A stretch of DNA of 64,000 bases from Neoarius graeffei (Eukaryota; Chordata; Actinopteri; Siluriformes; Ariidae). The stretch covers positions 7,860,793 to 7,924,792 of the forward strand of contig NC_083570.1 of assembly GCF_027579695.1 (NCBI RefSeq), given 5' to 3'. The translations under genes and the position numbers were made by a program. The notes under the pieces were generated by a model that worked only from the letters and a program-made list of their open reading frames with translations, had not been told where the DNA came from and did not search any database. Below, in pieces: positions 8,776-20,482 of this stretch. Positions within the stretch are counted from its first letter, which is position 1; each line of letters begins with the position of its first letter.

Positions 8776-10167
8776 CTATAGCGGGGCGTGATAGCGCTGG
8801 TCCTGTCCGTTATTCTGCCGATAGCCCTTAGGTCCGGGATTCTGGCCTTGCAACACATCCCCTAATTCTCCCGTCCTACTCTGCTCATCCCTCCGCCGCG
8901 CATGGCATTCCCTCATCCAGTGGCCCTCCTTTCCACAATAGTGGCACCTGCCTGTTTTCTTCCGGTTCCCACCCGACCATGTGCGAGGCCCGGTGCGTGT
9001 TTTGTCATTATTATGACGATACGACCCGGGGCCCTGTGGGGCCACAGATAAACATGCTTTATTAGTCTTACAATCTAACAACCCATCACTTTCCATTGTC
9101 CTCAACCGTTCACCCGCTTGGCGAAGGACCAAATGAGTCCTATCGCTCAAGTGATGTTTCAAAACGTTCTGAACCTCAGGGCGGCAGTTAGATAAAAAGG
9201 TGGACAGGAACATTGGATTGGGTTGAGTCATGTCCAATTCTAACCCACCCAGGTGCTGCCAAACTTCACCAAAACGTTTCCAAAAGGCCGACGTCACTTC
9301 TGACTTTTCCTGTTTACAGTTAGTAACCTGCGACAGATCACGGTTCGCTTGTTTCATAGCCAGTAAATACCTAGTTAACTGCTCACGCAGGAGCTGCAAA
9401 GCATTCGGTGTGTCCCTCCAAAAAAATGTCGACACGGTGCGTTGACGCGGACGGCCACCTTCCTGAGCCGGAGCTATTTCTTCCTTTATATTCATAGCGA
9501 CGTCATTTCTAGGTTGCAACACATCGACTATTTCGAGCAAACGCTCCTCATCATATAATCTGTGTCAACTGATGAGGTGTTCAAATGTGCGAGCTGATCT
9601 GAACAGAGCTGCCAGACATACACATACAGAGGGCTTCCAAACCCATACTGCACACCGCACATTTCACTTACTTCAATAGTTAGTCCATCTGGAGTGGATG
9701 TGAGATTTACTTCTAATTTGCACATTAAATCATGTGCTAACAAATTTACTGGACATGTATATGAGATGAGGAATGAGTGGGACGTAACTATTCCTCCCTC
9801 GCTTTACATGGGAGGTTAACTGAGAAAGTTTTGGTTTTGGAATAGCCTTTAAAACAGGTCTCGGGGTGTAAACACCCTTTGATTTATCCCATACCTTCTT
9901 CATGTCAAACCATTTATCATACCCTGCGCGCATATAAGGGCGGTCCCAATCCGGATCGCCTAAGCTTTCATAAATCATACGGTGCGCTGAAGCAAGAAAG
10001 CCTGGATTAAACGTCCCATCACGGGGATACGATGGAATCTGAGGATTTGCCTCCGTCCACCCAGCCAAATTGTCCAGCCACGGCGTAACGTAATAGCCTA
10101 AACCACACTTATTCATCCATTCCGCCGGGGTGTCTGTGACCTCAGGTTTAGGATACGAGCCCCCCAT
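8776..10167 (-). pseudogene. gag: ERV-A gag (matrix, capsid, nucleocapsid), broken
   Basis: The start MGGSYPK gives a glycine at position 2, as in myristoylated matrix proteins, and is followed by YYVTPWLDNLAGW. The capsid section carries TFFWRDTPNALQLLREQ and FWKRFGEVWQHLGG. The nucleocapsid has one CCHC knuckle, CHYCGKEGHWMREC. The region is broken in a few places. Between matrix and capsid lies a segment that does not belong to gag (listed separately). Confidence 0.8.
9545..9800 (-). mobile_element. Foreign retroviral protease fragment inside ERV-A gag
   Basis: Between matrix and capsid the minus strand encodes HSFLISYTCPVNLLAHDLMC, which follows the pattern of a retroviral protease C-terminus (CPVNLLGRD). 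ERV-A's own protease is present at its normal place and differs (CPFNLLGRDLM). ERV-B has a proline-, lysine- and acidic-rich gag linker here instead. The simplest reading is a piece of another fish ERV acquired by template switching or insertion. Confidence 0.5.
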
Positions 10168-10219
10168 CGTACATTAAAGCAAACGGATCTGAACAGAAAC
10201 AAACAGCAGATATTTATCT

Positions 10220-10353
10220 AAATTTCTATAGCACGCTCTTCCTGGACTCGAACCAGGGAAAACAAAGCCCTCCTTAGGGCACTACACAAATTTCTATAGC
10301 GCGCTCTTCCTGGACTCGAACCAGGGAAAACAAAGCCCTCCTTAGGGCACTAC
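10220..10353 (-). repeat. ERV-A leader: tandem pair of 68-bp hairpin units
   Basis: Two 66-bp copies (10220-10285 and 10288-10353) differ by one base. On the minus strand each unit contains a hairpin GCCC-taagga-GGGC followed by CCTGG-TTCGAGT-CCAGG, a 5-bp stem with a 7-base loop like a tRNA T-arm. ERV-B carries one copy of the unit at 21527-21590. Confidence 0.8.
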
Positions 10354-10406
10354 GGAACTACTTCCAACCAGGTAGTCAATCAAACATGTCTTACCTGATT
10401 GAGAGT

Positions 10407-10424
10407 ATCACGTCGGGGTCACCA
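10407..10424 (-). other. ERV-A primer binding site, tRNA-Trp
   Basis: The minus strand reads tggtgaccccgacgtgat, three bases inside the 5' LTR. It is the complement of the vertebrate tRNA-Trp 3' end including CCA, the primer also used by avian sarcoma/leukosis viruses. ERV-B is identical at 21456-21473. Confidence 0.9.
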
Positions 10425-10427
10425 AAT

Positions 10428-10860
10428 TGTTAAGATTGCGCTGCGTGCTGTTCAGATGCGTTACCAGGAGATCTCCGAGGACAAGAAGAGAGCGAACCAC
10501 ATGAGTTAAATCAATCTGGTTTATTCTCAGCGTGCCCTAACGCACAGCTGCGTCGGGCGTTTATATACACTTCTGCATAGGGAGTATCAGCAGTGGAAAG
10601 TTATGGAATGTGCTTTGCACACTCAGTATCAAGGTCACACAGGAGTTATGCACAGTTCAACAAGATGTTTCACACAAAAACATAGACAAAATCAGAATAT
10701 GAAACGGGAACAGAACATGTGAAAAGTACAAAATGTACAGAGCAGCGCGTATTATCTCTGGCCTAAAGTTAACCCTAAACTGCTACACTACACGACAGTC
10801 ACCCTTGGGCCGCGCATTTACAAGAGTAGGTTTAGGAGTATTCAGGATTATATTCTTACA
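10428..10860 (-). repeat. ERV-A 5' LTR
   Basis: A 433-bp LTR, apparently identical to 4109-4541. It is the promoter-bearing LTR for the minus-strand provirus. Confidence 0.92.
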
Positions 10861-12835
10861 ATATATATATAAGAAAAAAGGGGGGAATTCATACAAGAAT
10901 TAGAATTTGATTTACATAATAAATTAAGAAAAAAAGTATACATAATAATTGACAAATCATGGCGGGCTATAGGTTTGTAATAATCCTCTAAAGTGGTCGT
11001 TTAGATGGATTCTAAACCACAAGAGATCCTGGCTAGACTTAAGTATATTAGGTAAGCTGTTCCACAACTTAACAATCCTAGGAAAATAGCTGTTACAATA
11101 ATATTCCTGATTGTGCCTAGAAATTAGGTCAAAGTTGGCTTGATGAAAATTACGGGTATTATAATGCAGAGTGGCAGTTTGAATGAAACGTCCAAAATTA
11201 CTAGTAACAGTTCCAGTTTTATACTTAAACAAGAGAACTAAATCATGCATTTTTCTACGAAAATCAAGAGGTAGTAAATTAAGCTGGACTAGTCTGATAA
11301 CATAACTGACTTCTCTTGGAGGATAGTTCAATATGAATTTAGTGGCACGCCTCTGAATGTTCTCTATCAGTCTGCGATGCTTTACTAAATAGGGTGACCA
11401 CACACTTGATGAATATTCCAGTAACAGCCTGACAAGCGCCGTATATAACAACTTTCTCGTCTGGATGTCACAAATATCCCTGCCACACAGCCTCTTCACT
11501 AGCCCAAGTACCCTATTTGCCTTCGCACACATCTGCTCGATATGACTATTCCACGTGCAGTTGCCAGAGACAAATATACCCAAATCGGAGGTTTCAGAAG
11601 AGTGCAATAATACTTCCTCGCCAAGATTATATATGTTGAGGGGCCTTCTACAAGATCTTCGCTTGGACATACGCAAAACTTTACACTTAATGGTGTTAAA
11701 AGTCATCCTATGATCACTGCTCCATAAATGCAAACCATCAAGGTCAGACTGCAACAAAGCCGGAGAACTTACAGAGTCTATAGGCCGGTAAAGTTTGCTG
11801 TCATCCACAAAGAGGGCGAGACTTGATCCATACTGTATGTAGGATGGCATTTCGTTTGCAGAAACCAAGAACAACAGAGGCCCCAATATGGAGCCCTGAG
11901 GTACCCCAGATGTAACAGGGTGCCAGTCCAAAAAGGCACCCTCAAGAACAACCCACTGTTGTCTATTTGACAGATAGCTCGCAAACCATTGGAGGACAGT
12001 ACCTGAAATACCATGGCGGTGAAGTTTAGTCAATAGGAGGTCATGAGGCACCTTGTCAAATGCCTTAGAGAGATCAATGTGTATAACGTCTACCTCTTGA
12101 CCTCCAGCAACCATGTCCAGGATATCATGATATACCTCCAACAATTGCATAACTGTTGATTTCCCTCGTAAAAATCCATGTTGCAGATTGTACAGTAGAG
12201 GTGCAAGGTCTGGATAGCAGTGATTGAAGACACACCTTTCCAACACTTTTGAGACTATACAGAGCAGGGAAATCGGTCGATAATTCTCTGCCAAAGTCAG
12301 GTCATCCTTTTTAAAAATGGAAAAGACATTTGGACGTTTCCACAGTGCAGGTACCACCCCATGTGATAAAGATAAGTTAAAAATTTTGCACAGGGAAGGT
12401 GCTATCTTAGCTGCTATATTTTTCAGAAGGGATCCTGGGATATTACCAGGCCCACATGCTTTATTAGGATCAAGACTAAGAAGAACCTCCCTCACTTCAG
12501 AGACTGTAAGTTCAATAGAGTCCAGTTCTTCTCCGACACCACTAGGGAGCTGAGCACTAGAGGGTAGCGAGGCCGTACTTGCCAGATTAAACACAGAACT
12601 AAAAAAACTTATTCAGGATGTTAGCTCTGTCCCAACTGTCAGTTACAAGTTTATGTCCATCCCTAAGAAAGTTAGGGGAGGGTCTATTAGAAGTAGATGA
12701 CTTGATATAGGACCAAAAGCGCTTAGGATTTTCTGAGATGGATGCCTTGAGTTTTTCTGCATGCTCTTTCTGGATAACTAAACTCCATGACTGAACATTT
12801 ACAGTGTCTGTCTTTTAATTGAATAATACTGTCAA
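10861..12835 (-). mobile_element. Jockey-superfamily LINE: RT and C-terminal part
   Basis: The main open frame (12594-10957, 545 codons) is a reverse transcriptase: NYRPISLL, motif A IDLSKAFDKVPHDLL, motif B SGVPQGSILGPLLF, motif C FVDD in place of the usual FADD or YADD, and a C-terminal tail ending FPRIVKLWNSLPN. A further coding stretch upstream (to ~12830) encodes KRFWSYIKSS and WDRANILNKFF. It is separated from the main frame by one extra base in a poly-A run at 12601-12607. The endonuclease is absent, so the copy is 5' truncated, as LINEs usually are. Its 3' UTR continues past ERV-A to 3912. It is a CR1/Rex/I-like member of the jockey superfamily; the exact clade is not resolved. Confidence 0.8.
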
Positions 12836-13000
12836 GTTTATTTGTATAGCGCTTTTAACAATAAACATTGTCGCAAAGCAGCTTTACAGAATTTGAACGA
12901 CTTAAAACATGCGCTAATTTTATCCCTAATCTATCCCCAGTGATGAAGCCTGTGGCGACGGTGGCAAGGAAAAACTCCCTCAGACGAGGTCACGGTATTT
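12836..13000. repeat. Widespread teleost interspersed repeat
   Basis: The segment from tcaagtttatttgtatagcg to aaaaactccctcagacgagg is a conserved block that I recognise as very common in fish genomes (with caaagcagctttacag and gcgacggtggcaagg). It is non-coding here. Its formal family name is not certain to me. Confidence 0.5.
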
Positions 13001-13768
13001 CACCATACGGACCGACCTTAAGCTAGTAAATAATATATTTATTTTTTTCTTTACCAAATTCTAACAGAAAACGAGAGCGCTGGAAAGGGAAAACTGAGCC
13101 GAGCTGCCATTTTGAATCCTCATTCACGGCTGTAATGCAAATAGCTTCCTCCTCAGTATACAAGTGCACTTCCATGGCAGGAAAAAAACTACATTTTGCC
13201 GCCTATGTAGTCAACTATTTGTACAAAATTGAGTCATTCAGGATTCAGCCATGTTTTTGCTCAGCGTTAACAACAGTTACAGGTTTTTAGCTTTCTCCTG
13301 AAATGTTTTCTTTTATTTCTTCTTCCTCAGGGTAGTAAAACTCGCTTTCGCTGTGAAGACTGTCATTATCGCTATCCATGCTGTAAAATTAATGCTATTC
13401 TCCTGAGAAATGCTGGCAAAAATTTATAAGATTTTTGATAATTTTATAAATAAATCTTATTAAAAAAAAAGATAAATGTTGACAAAAAATGCTACTAAAA
13501 TTTGTTGTTGTTGTGAACAAGCGAGTCGCCAGAGGTCCATAACCGGGGTCTGTAACTGGCGTCCGTATCGTAGGATATGGACCCACTCGCCAGCCAATCA
13601 GAGCGCAGGATTTGATGGAAACCAGACTGTGAAAAAAATTAATATGTTTGTTTCTGGAATATCTCACAAAATATCAGGCCATTCTGTGGCTGGGAAGTTA
13701 TTTAATTTGAATGGATTAAAGCAAAAAATGTGCATGAAATCACTCAGTCAAGCAGACAGAGGAAGTCC

Positions 13769-13838
<70 letters not shown>

Positions 13839-15540
13839 ATCTACAGGTTTCCCTTTGAGCGTGCACTGACAGTTCCATTATTCTGTTGCTAAACGAACAG
13901 CTGATCACACCGAGGTGCTCGCTGAGCGCCGATATTTATTAGTTTGGTCCTGCGTTTCCTTTCGTTTGTATATAACATAACATCTTTTCTTCTTCTCGCT
14001 TTCTTTCCGTTACTGTAGTCGGTCTTTCACTTTTCATTCGCACACTCACGTCCTCCATTTTTCTTTCCTTGTTCAAATTTGTATCCCACAATGCCTTGCA
14101 CGAATGGGGAAAGCCCACCACGTGATGTGATGCATGATGTAGTATCTTGTATTGGGTCATGGTGAAGCAGGCAAAAATAGCAGAGAATTTAGAGCCACAT
14201 GGAGATAAATTCATTAATTGTTCTATTTAAAAAAAAAACACTAATAAAATTGTAAGTCTCTGATTCGAACTGAGTAGCTTTTGGTCACTAAACAAAAATA
14301 ACTGGGTGTCGGGGAAATTCTTTGTATGACCTACACTTGAAAAATCTGAAAGGCAGGCTCGCTTTAAGGTGATGATACATGGGGCAACTTTTTGGGCAAT
14401 GTTGCCAGGCAACGGGCAGCCAGGTGAGATCCAGGGCAACTAATTAGAGCAACAGACAACTGGCAACAACCAATCAGATAAGAGCAAATCTGTTGCCAGG
14501 GAGACAGACACCACAAAGATGGACACTGAAACATTTGCAGGTGTCACTTTTGTCTTAGCTTCAGCCTTTATTTATTTCGTTCAAGTAAGTATCACTTCTG
14601 GAACGAAACTGAATAGATCCTCTGGGCAAAAGATAATTCACCATTATTTGAACATTTATAAGTCAAAATAACTGCATTATTCTGTTAATAATAATAAACA
14701 CTTATTAAATCTCTTTAAAAATGCTACTAGCCTCAATCACATATGCTGTAACTAATAACTGAGACAAACATCACAAAAACATCATCGTTTAATTCTCATC
14801 TCAGCAAAAAAGACAAAAGGACATGGAGCAGGAGATGCTGCTGAGGATGAAAAGGGCGTGGCAGAGCTCCTGAAAGTTTTTTTTTTCTTTTTTAGATCCC
14901 GAAGTTTGTACTGTTTTGCCCTCAGGTTCCACAAGTAGTCGTGCTCTGTGTGTGAATTAAATCAGACGATAAAAAAATCACGAGCTGCTCATCACTTTTA
15001 ACTTGACGCAAGAAAGTTAATGTTATCCCTACATAGCTAGCGATAACTTTTAGCTAACCATGTTAGCCAAAACCATCACTAGTTCATGAAATCTCATTCA
15101 ATCTCCATGGAGTGGTGGTTAGCTCAAGGCAGTTACGCTTAGTTGAAAAAAAATCAATGTCTTAATTACAACGTGAGCATAAAAATAGATGTCTGTTGGG
15201 TTTCTAAGCATTTGATCAGGTATGTTCACCACTTTGGGTTTATATGTAACATAATTTACCAAGGAATGAGGAGTGGTATTCTGTTGGTTGCACTCTGGAA
15301 CCTCACCATGAGATGCCACTAAATCCAACATTTTTAACACAAAATGCACCGCTTTTAACATTGACAAAATGACCATCTTTATAAACGGCAGCATTTTATG
15401 GGTTGAAAATGGTTTAAAACGCCACCTACTGGTTTAAATCATCCTAAAACTCACAAGGCTGATGCTGATGTAGAGTCGACCATATGGTACTTCTCTACAT
15501 CATGAAACTTTTATTTAAAAAAAAAAAAGAATGTTAACCC
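13001..15540. other. Non-coding region with microsatellite and MITE-like debris
   Basis: No supported gene is seen in 2.5 kb. 13770-13835 is a long (GT)n run. 13521-13610 (ccataaccggggtctgtaac) and 14370-14520 (gggcaactttttgggcaatg) look like pieces of non-autonomous DNA transposons, but matching inverted ends were not found. Frames crossing the GT run are artefacts of the repeat. Confidence 0.4.
13770..13835. repeat. (GT)n microsatellite
   Basis: About 32 uninterrupted GT units. Confidence 0.95.
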
Positions 15541-16320
15541 CCTCTAACCAGAGGCGAGCAGCCCACTTCCCCCAGGCCTCGCCCTTGATTGCAAGTTTGT
15601 GAAACCATGCTCATTTTCAATTATATGTTGATTGAGACTCACTGAGGAGATTCCACCACGTACGCCACCCCCACCCCCCTCTCCAAACTGATAAACTCAA
15701 ACAGAAGTCATTTGCTGTTTATTAAGTTATTTAAGAAGGTTTTGTTGTTAAAAATGGTTCTAGTATAAGTTACTGAATCATAGTGTGCATATTATTCCTG
15801 CCCGGTTTCTGAATGTTGGTTTACTTTTTTGGGGGAAAAATGAACTACATATTGAGATATTTGGGTGGTGGTGGTGTGGGGGGAGGGGTGTTGTTACTTG
15901 AGGTTATTTGGTTGTTGACAGAACTTGGTAAGGACCACACAATTGTTATTTTGGCCCTGATAAATAATAAATTAAACCATAGAATTGGTTCTACCTAGAA
16001 AAGAAGGGTATACTTTCTTTTTCCCATGACTTTAGACCAGGAACCAGAAAATGGGATCTTAACCCTCTGGTTTGGACACAGATGCAAACACAGAGCATGT
16101 TCTTCACAGTGGGTAAGTGGAGTAAGTGAAGGTACTGAAACTACTACTAATGAACTAAACACAGCTCCCTGCTAATATTGGCAAGCGAAATATAATGAAC
16201 ACTCTTCTGCTTCAGCGCTAGTAAATGTAGCTTGCTAAAAATAGATGAATTGATTTCATGTGGAAATAAAACCAGTAGCTATGTTTTGTTTTGTATTTAA
16301 AGGAAAACATTCAGTAAAAA
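15541..16320. other. Unassigned non-coding sequence
   Basis: AT-rich sequence with a G-rich patch (15863-15890). I see no gene, RNA or repeat boundary that can be supported. Confidence 0.3.
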
Positions 16321-16785
16321 CACTGAAATGTGTGTTTGTGCATCCATGAGTTAGAAAGTGCTGAAATGTTGTCAAGGTCAAAGTTCATCATCAATTGTTG
16401 TAACTCTTTACTTGCCCTAAATTGCCCCGTTCCAGTTTTTTTGGAATGTGTTGCAGGTCTGAAACTCAGGAATGGATGTGTATTCACAAATGAAATGACC
16501 AACAAAACATGAAATATCTTGGGTTCATTCTCTCTGCGATGAAATACAAGTCAAAGTACATTTTAGAAATCACTGCTTTCTTTTTTCTTGCCCCAACTTT
16601 TTCAGATTTCTCATCCCATCTCATTATCTCTAGCCACTTTATCCTGTTCTACAGGGTCGCAGGCAAGCTGGAGCCTATCCCAGCTGACTACGGGCGAAAG
16701 GCGGGGTACACCCTGGACAAGTCGCCAGGTCATCACAGGGCTCTTTTTCTGATTTGGGGTTGTAAAATCTTTTGCTCCCTCTTCT
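16321..16785. repeat. DNA-transposon remnant split by a 5'-truncated SINE
   Basis: Sequence around gccccaactttttc (16591-16605) and tgatttggggttgtaaaat (16751-16768) matches the end of a common fish Tc/mariner-like repeat. Between them, 16609-16744 is the 3' half of the window's SINE in minus orientation. The flanks ctttttcagattt and ctttttctgattt form a 13-bp target duplication with one mismatch. Confidence 0.5.
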
Positions 16786-16834
16786 GGTGATTGTGTGGAA
16801 CAGCAGCAGTTACTGAGATAAACCAGGAGGAAGT

Positions 16835-17213
16835 CTCATCTCATCTCATTATCTCTAGCCGCTTTATCCTTTTACAGGGTCGCAGGCAAGCTGGAGCCTA
16901 TCCCAGCTGACTACAGGCGAAAGGCGGGGTACACCCTGGACAAGTCGCCAGGTCATCACAGGGCTGACACATAGACACAGACAACCATTCACACTCACAT
17001 TCACACCTACGGTCAATTTAGAGTCACCAGTTAACCTAACCTGCATGTCTTTGGACTGTGGGGGAAACCGGAGCACCCGGAGGAAACCCACGCGGACACG
17101 GGGAGAACATGCAAACTCCACACAGAAAGGCCCTCGCCGGCCACGGGGCTCGAACCCAGACCTTCTTGCTGTGAGGCGACAGCGCTAACCACTACACCAC
17201 CGTGCTGCCCCAT
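16835..17213 (-). mobile_element. Full-length tRNA-derived SINE
   Basis: A 379-bp SINE on the minus strand. Its head (at the right end) carries A- and B-box pol III promoter motifs (tggtgtagtggttagc and ggttcgagccc in sense), followed by a tRNA-unrelated body and a GAGAT-repeat tail. It is flanked by an 8-bp target duplication gaggaagt at 16827-16834 and 17214-17221. Confidence 0.85.
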
Positions 17214-17225
17214 GAGGAAGTGATG

Positions 17226-18190
17226 ATTAGATTAGATTAGATTAGATTAGATTAGATATAACTTTATTGATCCCTTTTAGAGGTTCCCTCAGGGAAATTA
17301 AAATTCCAGTAGCATCATTACAGGATAAACAGAGAATAGAAAATAGAGAAAACTTCTAGATAAATTAAGTATTTACATATACAAAAAAAAAGATATGAAA
17401 AGTCCAGCAGAAGAGGTATTGCACATTATATTGCACATTGTCCAGTATTGCTTTTTGTCAGGCTAGGCTACTGCTCCTTCCCATCCTCTGTCCTCCTGTT
17501 ACCCCTCCTCCCCCCCAGAGAGGAGTTGTACAGTCTGATGGTGTGAGGGACAAAGGAGTTTTTGAGTCTGTTCATCCTGCATTTGGGAAGAAGCATTCTG
17601 TCACTGAACAGGCTCCTCTGGTTGCTTATGATGGTGTGCAGAGGGTGACTGGCATCATCCATGATGTTCAGTATTTTGTCCATAGTCCTCTTCTCTGCCA
17701 CTGTCACCAGAGAGTCAAGCTTCATGCCGACCCGCCTGATAAGTTTGTCCAGCCTGGATGTGTCCTTCTTGGATGTGCTGCCCCCCAGCACACCACAGTG
17801 TAAAACAGGATACTGGCAACCACAGACTGATAGAACATCCACAGGAGTTTCCTGCAGATGTTAAAGGACTGCAGCCTTCTCAGGAAGTACAGCCTGCTCT
17901 GTCCCTTCCTGTACAGGTGGTTGGTGTTGCAAGTCCAGTCCAGCTTGCTGTCCAGCCACAGCCCGAGGTACTTGTAGGAATGACGGTGTCTAAAGCAGCA
18001 GTTCAAGATCTTCATTCCAGCTGCACTGGATTGAACCTGGTTTGCAAAAGCATACAGCAGTTGAAGTCTCAACAAAATTAAAGATTCTCTTTGGGCTTCA
18101 CTCTTCCATGAGAATTTGCTCGTGTATTTCTCCTTGTGCATGTTGGATAAATGTATTTCAGTTGCAACAGAATGAGCTGAGAAACAGGTG
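17226..18190 (-). mobile_element. Rex1-like LINE 3' end (RT tail plus 3' UTR)
   Basis: Read on the minus strand, codons for YKYLGLWLDSKLDWTCNTNH and RRLQSFNICRKLLWMFYQSV are followed, after a one-base shift in a G run near 17780, by KDTSRLDKLIRRVGMKLDSL and LPKCRMNRLKNSFVPHTIRL. This is the conserved tail after the RT fingers and palm in fish Rex/CR1-type LINEs. The 3' UTR contains the widely conserved actttattgatcccttttag block and ends in a (TTAGA)n run at 17226-17256 (plus). The RT core and endonuclease are missing, so it is a 5'-truncated copy. Confidence 0.65.
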
Positions 18191-18321
18191 GAAACTCGTC
18201 CTCATTATATTTCTCATCGAAATTTAACAAGTTTAGTCAGTCAGAAGATTAAAATTGTGATTCAAGACTGCAAGAGTGAAAGTGAACTTTATATTATGAG
18301 TCACATGTTGAGTAAACGTAT

Positions 18322-20110
18322 TGTTAGGCTACTCAGTGTTCCTTGTAGTGACAGAGGGTGCTGTGTTCAGATGAGTGAACATTGGCTACTCAGTGTTCCT
18401 TGTAGTGACAGAGGGTGCTGTGTTCAGATGAGTGAACATTGACTCATCCAACGCCCATTTTACAACTTAGAATCCACACAACAGATAGAACCTGAGTGAA
18501 CTTTAACACTTTAACTGCCATAAATATTATCAACTCAAAATTTATAATCTCGCTGTCAGTAAAGGCATTGAGAATGACAGCGCTAGCCAAACTACAAACA
18601 TGGCCACTCAGAACTACAACTTCCAAAGAACACAGCACTCTCTGTCACCAGCTTATTGAAATCAGCTGTCGTTCATTCACAACTCATCAACCACACTACT
18701 TAAGCCTCTATCTCACACACCTTCTATGTGAAGTATCATTCTGTTTTCCAGTCCATAACAAGCCTTTCTATATCTGCCTGACTCTAGTATTTCTGACCCT
18801 CTCTATTTATGTTCCTTGTCTCTTCTACATTGCCCTGTTTGCCTATTGACTGACCCTTGCCTGCCTTTTGACCACACTTCCTGTTTTGCGATTTGGCTTC
18901 GTTACAAGTTTGCTCCTCACTCTTCCCTGCACATACATCTGTAAGTGCCTGCACTCTGACAGGATACTTCGCCTAGTATGGATGCAGCAGAGGAGGCGAA
19001 GCAAACTGCATTGAATGCTCAGGGGCGTCTTTTAGGAGAACATCAACAGAGGCTTCCAGACGTTAACACCCGGATGGTGCAGCTTGCAGTTGTGATGTTG
19101 CAGGCCCTCCTAACACGTCCTGAAGCTTCTCCTAGTCCAACATTACAATTGTCCATTCCGGAGAAATATGCCAGGAATGCTCTCACTAGTAAGGGATTCT
19201 TACTTCATTGCTCCATGTACTTCTCTAACATGCCTAACCTCTCTGATGAACAGAAGATCGCTAAATTTCTGTTATTTCTCACTGGCAAAGAGCTACAATG
19301 GGCAAGCGCTGTATGGAAAAATGGCGGTGAGCACAATACTTCTTGTGAACGTTTCCTCAAGTTGTTCAAAGTAGTGTCTGCCCATGAATCAGAGGGAATT
19401 GAAATTGGCAAAAGTCTGCTCACTATCTCACAGGGTTCCAGAGGAGTCACTGAATATGCCCTAGAGTTCAGAATGCTAGCAGCAGCCAGCAGATGGAATG
19501 ATCTGGCTCTGAAAGCAATGTTTTGACAAGGTCTTCCTCCAGAAATTCTCAGTGAGCTGGCGTGTAGAGATGAGCAGCTCACGCTGGACTCCCTCATTGA
19601 CCTAGCAATACGATTGGATCATTTGCTGGCCAACTGGCCCTCGCTCAAGGAGAACTCCAAACCAGTCCAACCCTCTGAGGAAACCACATCTATGGAGGTT
19701 TCTCACACCTGTCTGAAACATTCTGAACATGAAAGAAGGAGGAAAGAGGGTCTTTGCTTCTACTGTGGGAGTTCCAAGCACCATATCTACCAGTGTCCCA
19801 TCCGTCCATCTCGCACCAGCCCAGCTGAGAACCCAGCTCATGCGATGAGTCTGGTGAGAAGATTTAATGCCCAGTCATTTAAAGTACCTGTGTTGTTAAA
19901 ATTGGTATCCTCCACACACGTTCTCTCTGCTTTTGTCGACTCAGGGGAGAGGGGAACTTCATCACCAGCACAATCATCCCTAAGCTTGATCTGCCCACAA
20001 CCCCTCTGCAAAGTCCACTCAGCATCAGGACCATTGATGCAGGACCAATAGTTGATGCTCTCGTCACCACTCACCGCTCCCGTTCACATTCGGGTGGGAG
20101 CACTCCACTC
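18322..20110 (+). mobile_element. Sushi-type Ty3/gypsy LTR and gag (fossil, broken)
   Basis: A probable LTR at 18322-18961 (TGTTAGG...TCTGACA) leads directly into ggatacttcgcctagt and a gag start MDAAEEAKQTALNAQG, the layout of fish Sushi chromoviruses. Gag carries a capsid-like section and one zinc knuckle, CFYCGSSKHHIYQC, followed by the beginning of a protease (AFVDSG). The rest of pol and the 3' LTR are not seen. It is an old, broken copy with at least two or three breaks, cut off near a Tc1 element. A 57-bp segment within the LTR is duplicated in tandem. Confidence 0.7.
18328..18441. repeat. Tandem duplication, 57 bp x 2
   Basis: Two apparently identical 57-bp units starting gctactcagtgttccttgta occupy 18328-18384 and 18385-18441, in the U3 part of the Sushi-type LTR. 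Duplicated U3 blocks often act as enhancer repeats; that role is inference here. Confidence 0.85.
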
Positions 20111-20482
20111 TAAACTCATCTCCCTCTACTAATCCACTAATCCAAATGGAAGAAGATTCTCTGGTCAGATGAGACTAAAATTGGTCTTTTTGGCCATCAT
20201 AGGAAATGCCAAGTGTGGTGCAAACCCAACATCCTGAGAAGACCATTCCTACAGTGAAGCATGGTGGTGGCAGCATGCTGTGGGGATATTTTTCATCTGC
20301 ATGGGCAGGAAAGCTGGTCAGGACTGAAGGAAAGATGGATTGTACTAAATACAGGACAATTCTGGAGGAAAACCTGTTTGAGTCAGCCAGAGGTTTGAGA
20401 CTGAGATGAAGGTTCGAGTTCCAGCAGGACAATGATCCTAAACATTCTGTGAAAGCTACACTGGAGTGGTTTAAAGGGAAAC

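Larger units (their letters stand above)
4109..10860 (-). mobile_element. ERV-A: class I (gamma/epsilon-like) provirus with two LTRs
   Basis: This is a 6.75-kb provirus on the minus strand in the order 5' LTR (10428-10860), tRNA-Trp primer site, leader, gag, pro-pol, env remnant, polypurine tract, 3' LTR (4109-4541). The two 433-bp LTRs look identical base for base by eye, so the insertion is very recent. It sits inside a TA microsatellite, so the target duplication cannot be delimited. The gag and pol proteins are close relatives of ERV-B. Pro-pol looks whole, gag is broken in a few places and env is a short remnant, so the copy as a whole is a fossil. Confidence 0.9.

Noticed and set aside
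10241-10325. tRNA genes in the ERV-A leader
   Set aside because: Only a T-arm-like hairpin is present; no acceptor stem, D-arm or anticodon arm can be formed.
13476-13892. 138-codon frame with a long Cys-Val run
   Set aside because: It is produced by translating the GT microsatellite and has no protein signature.
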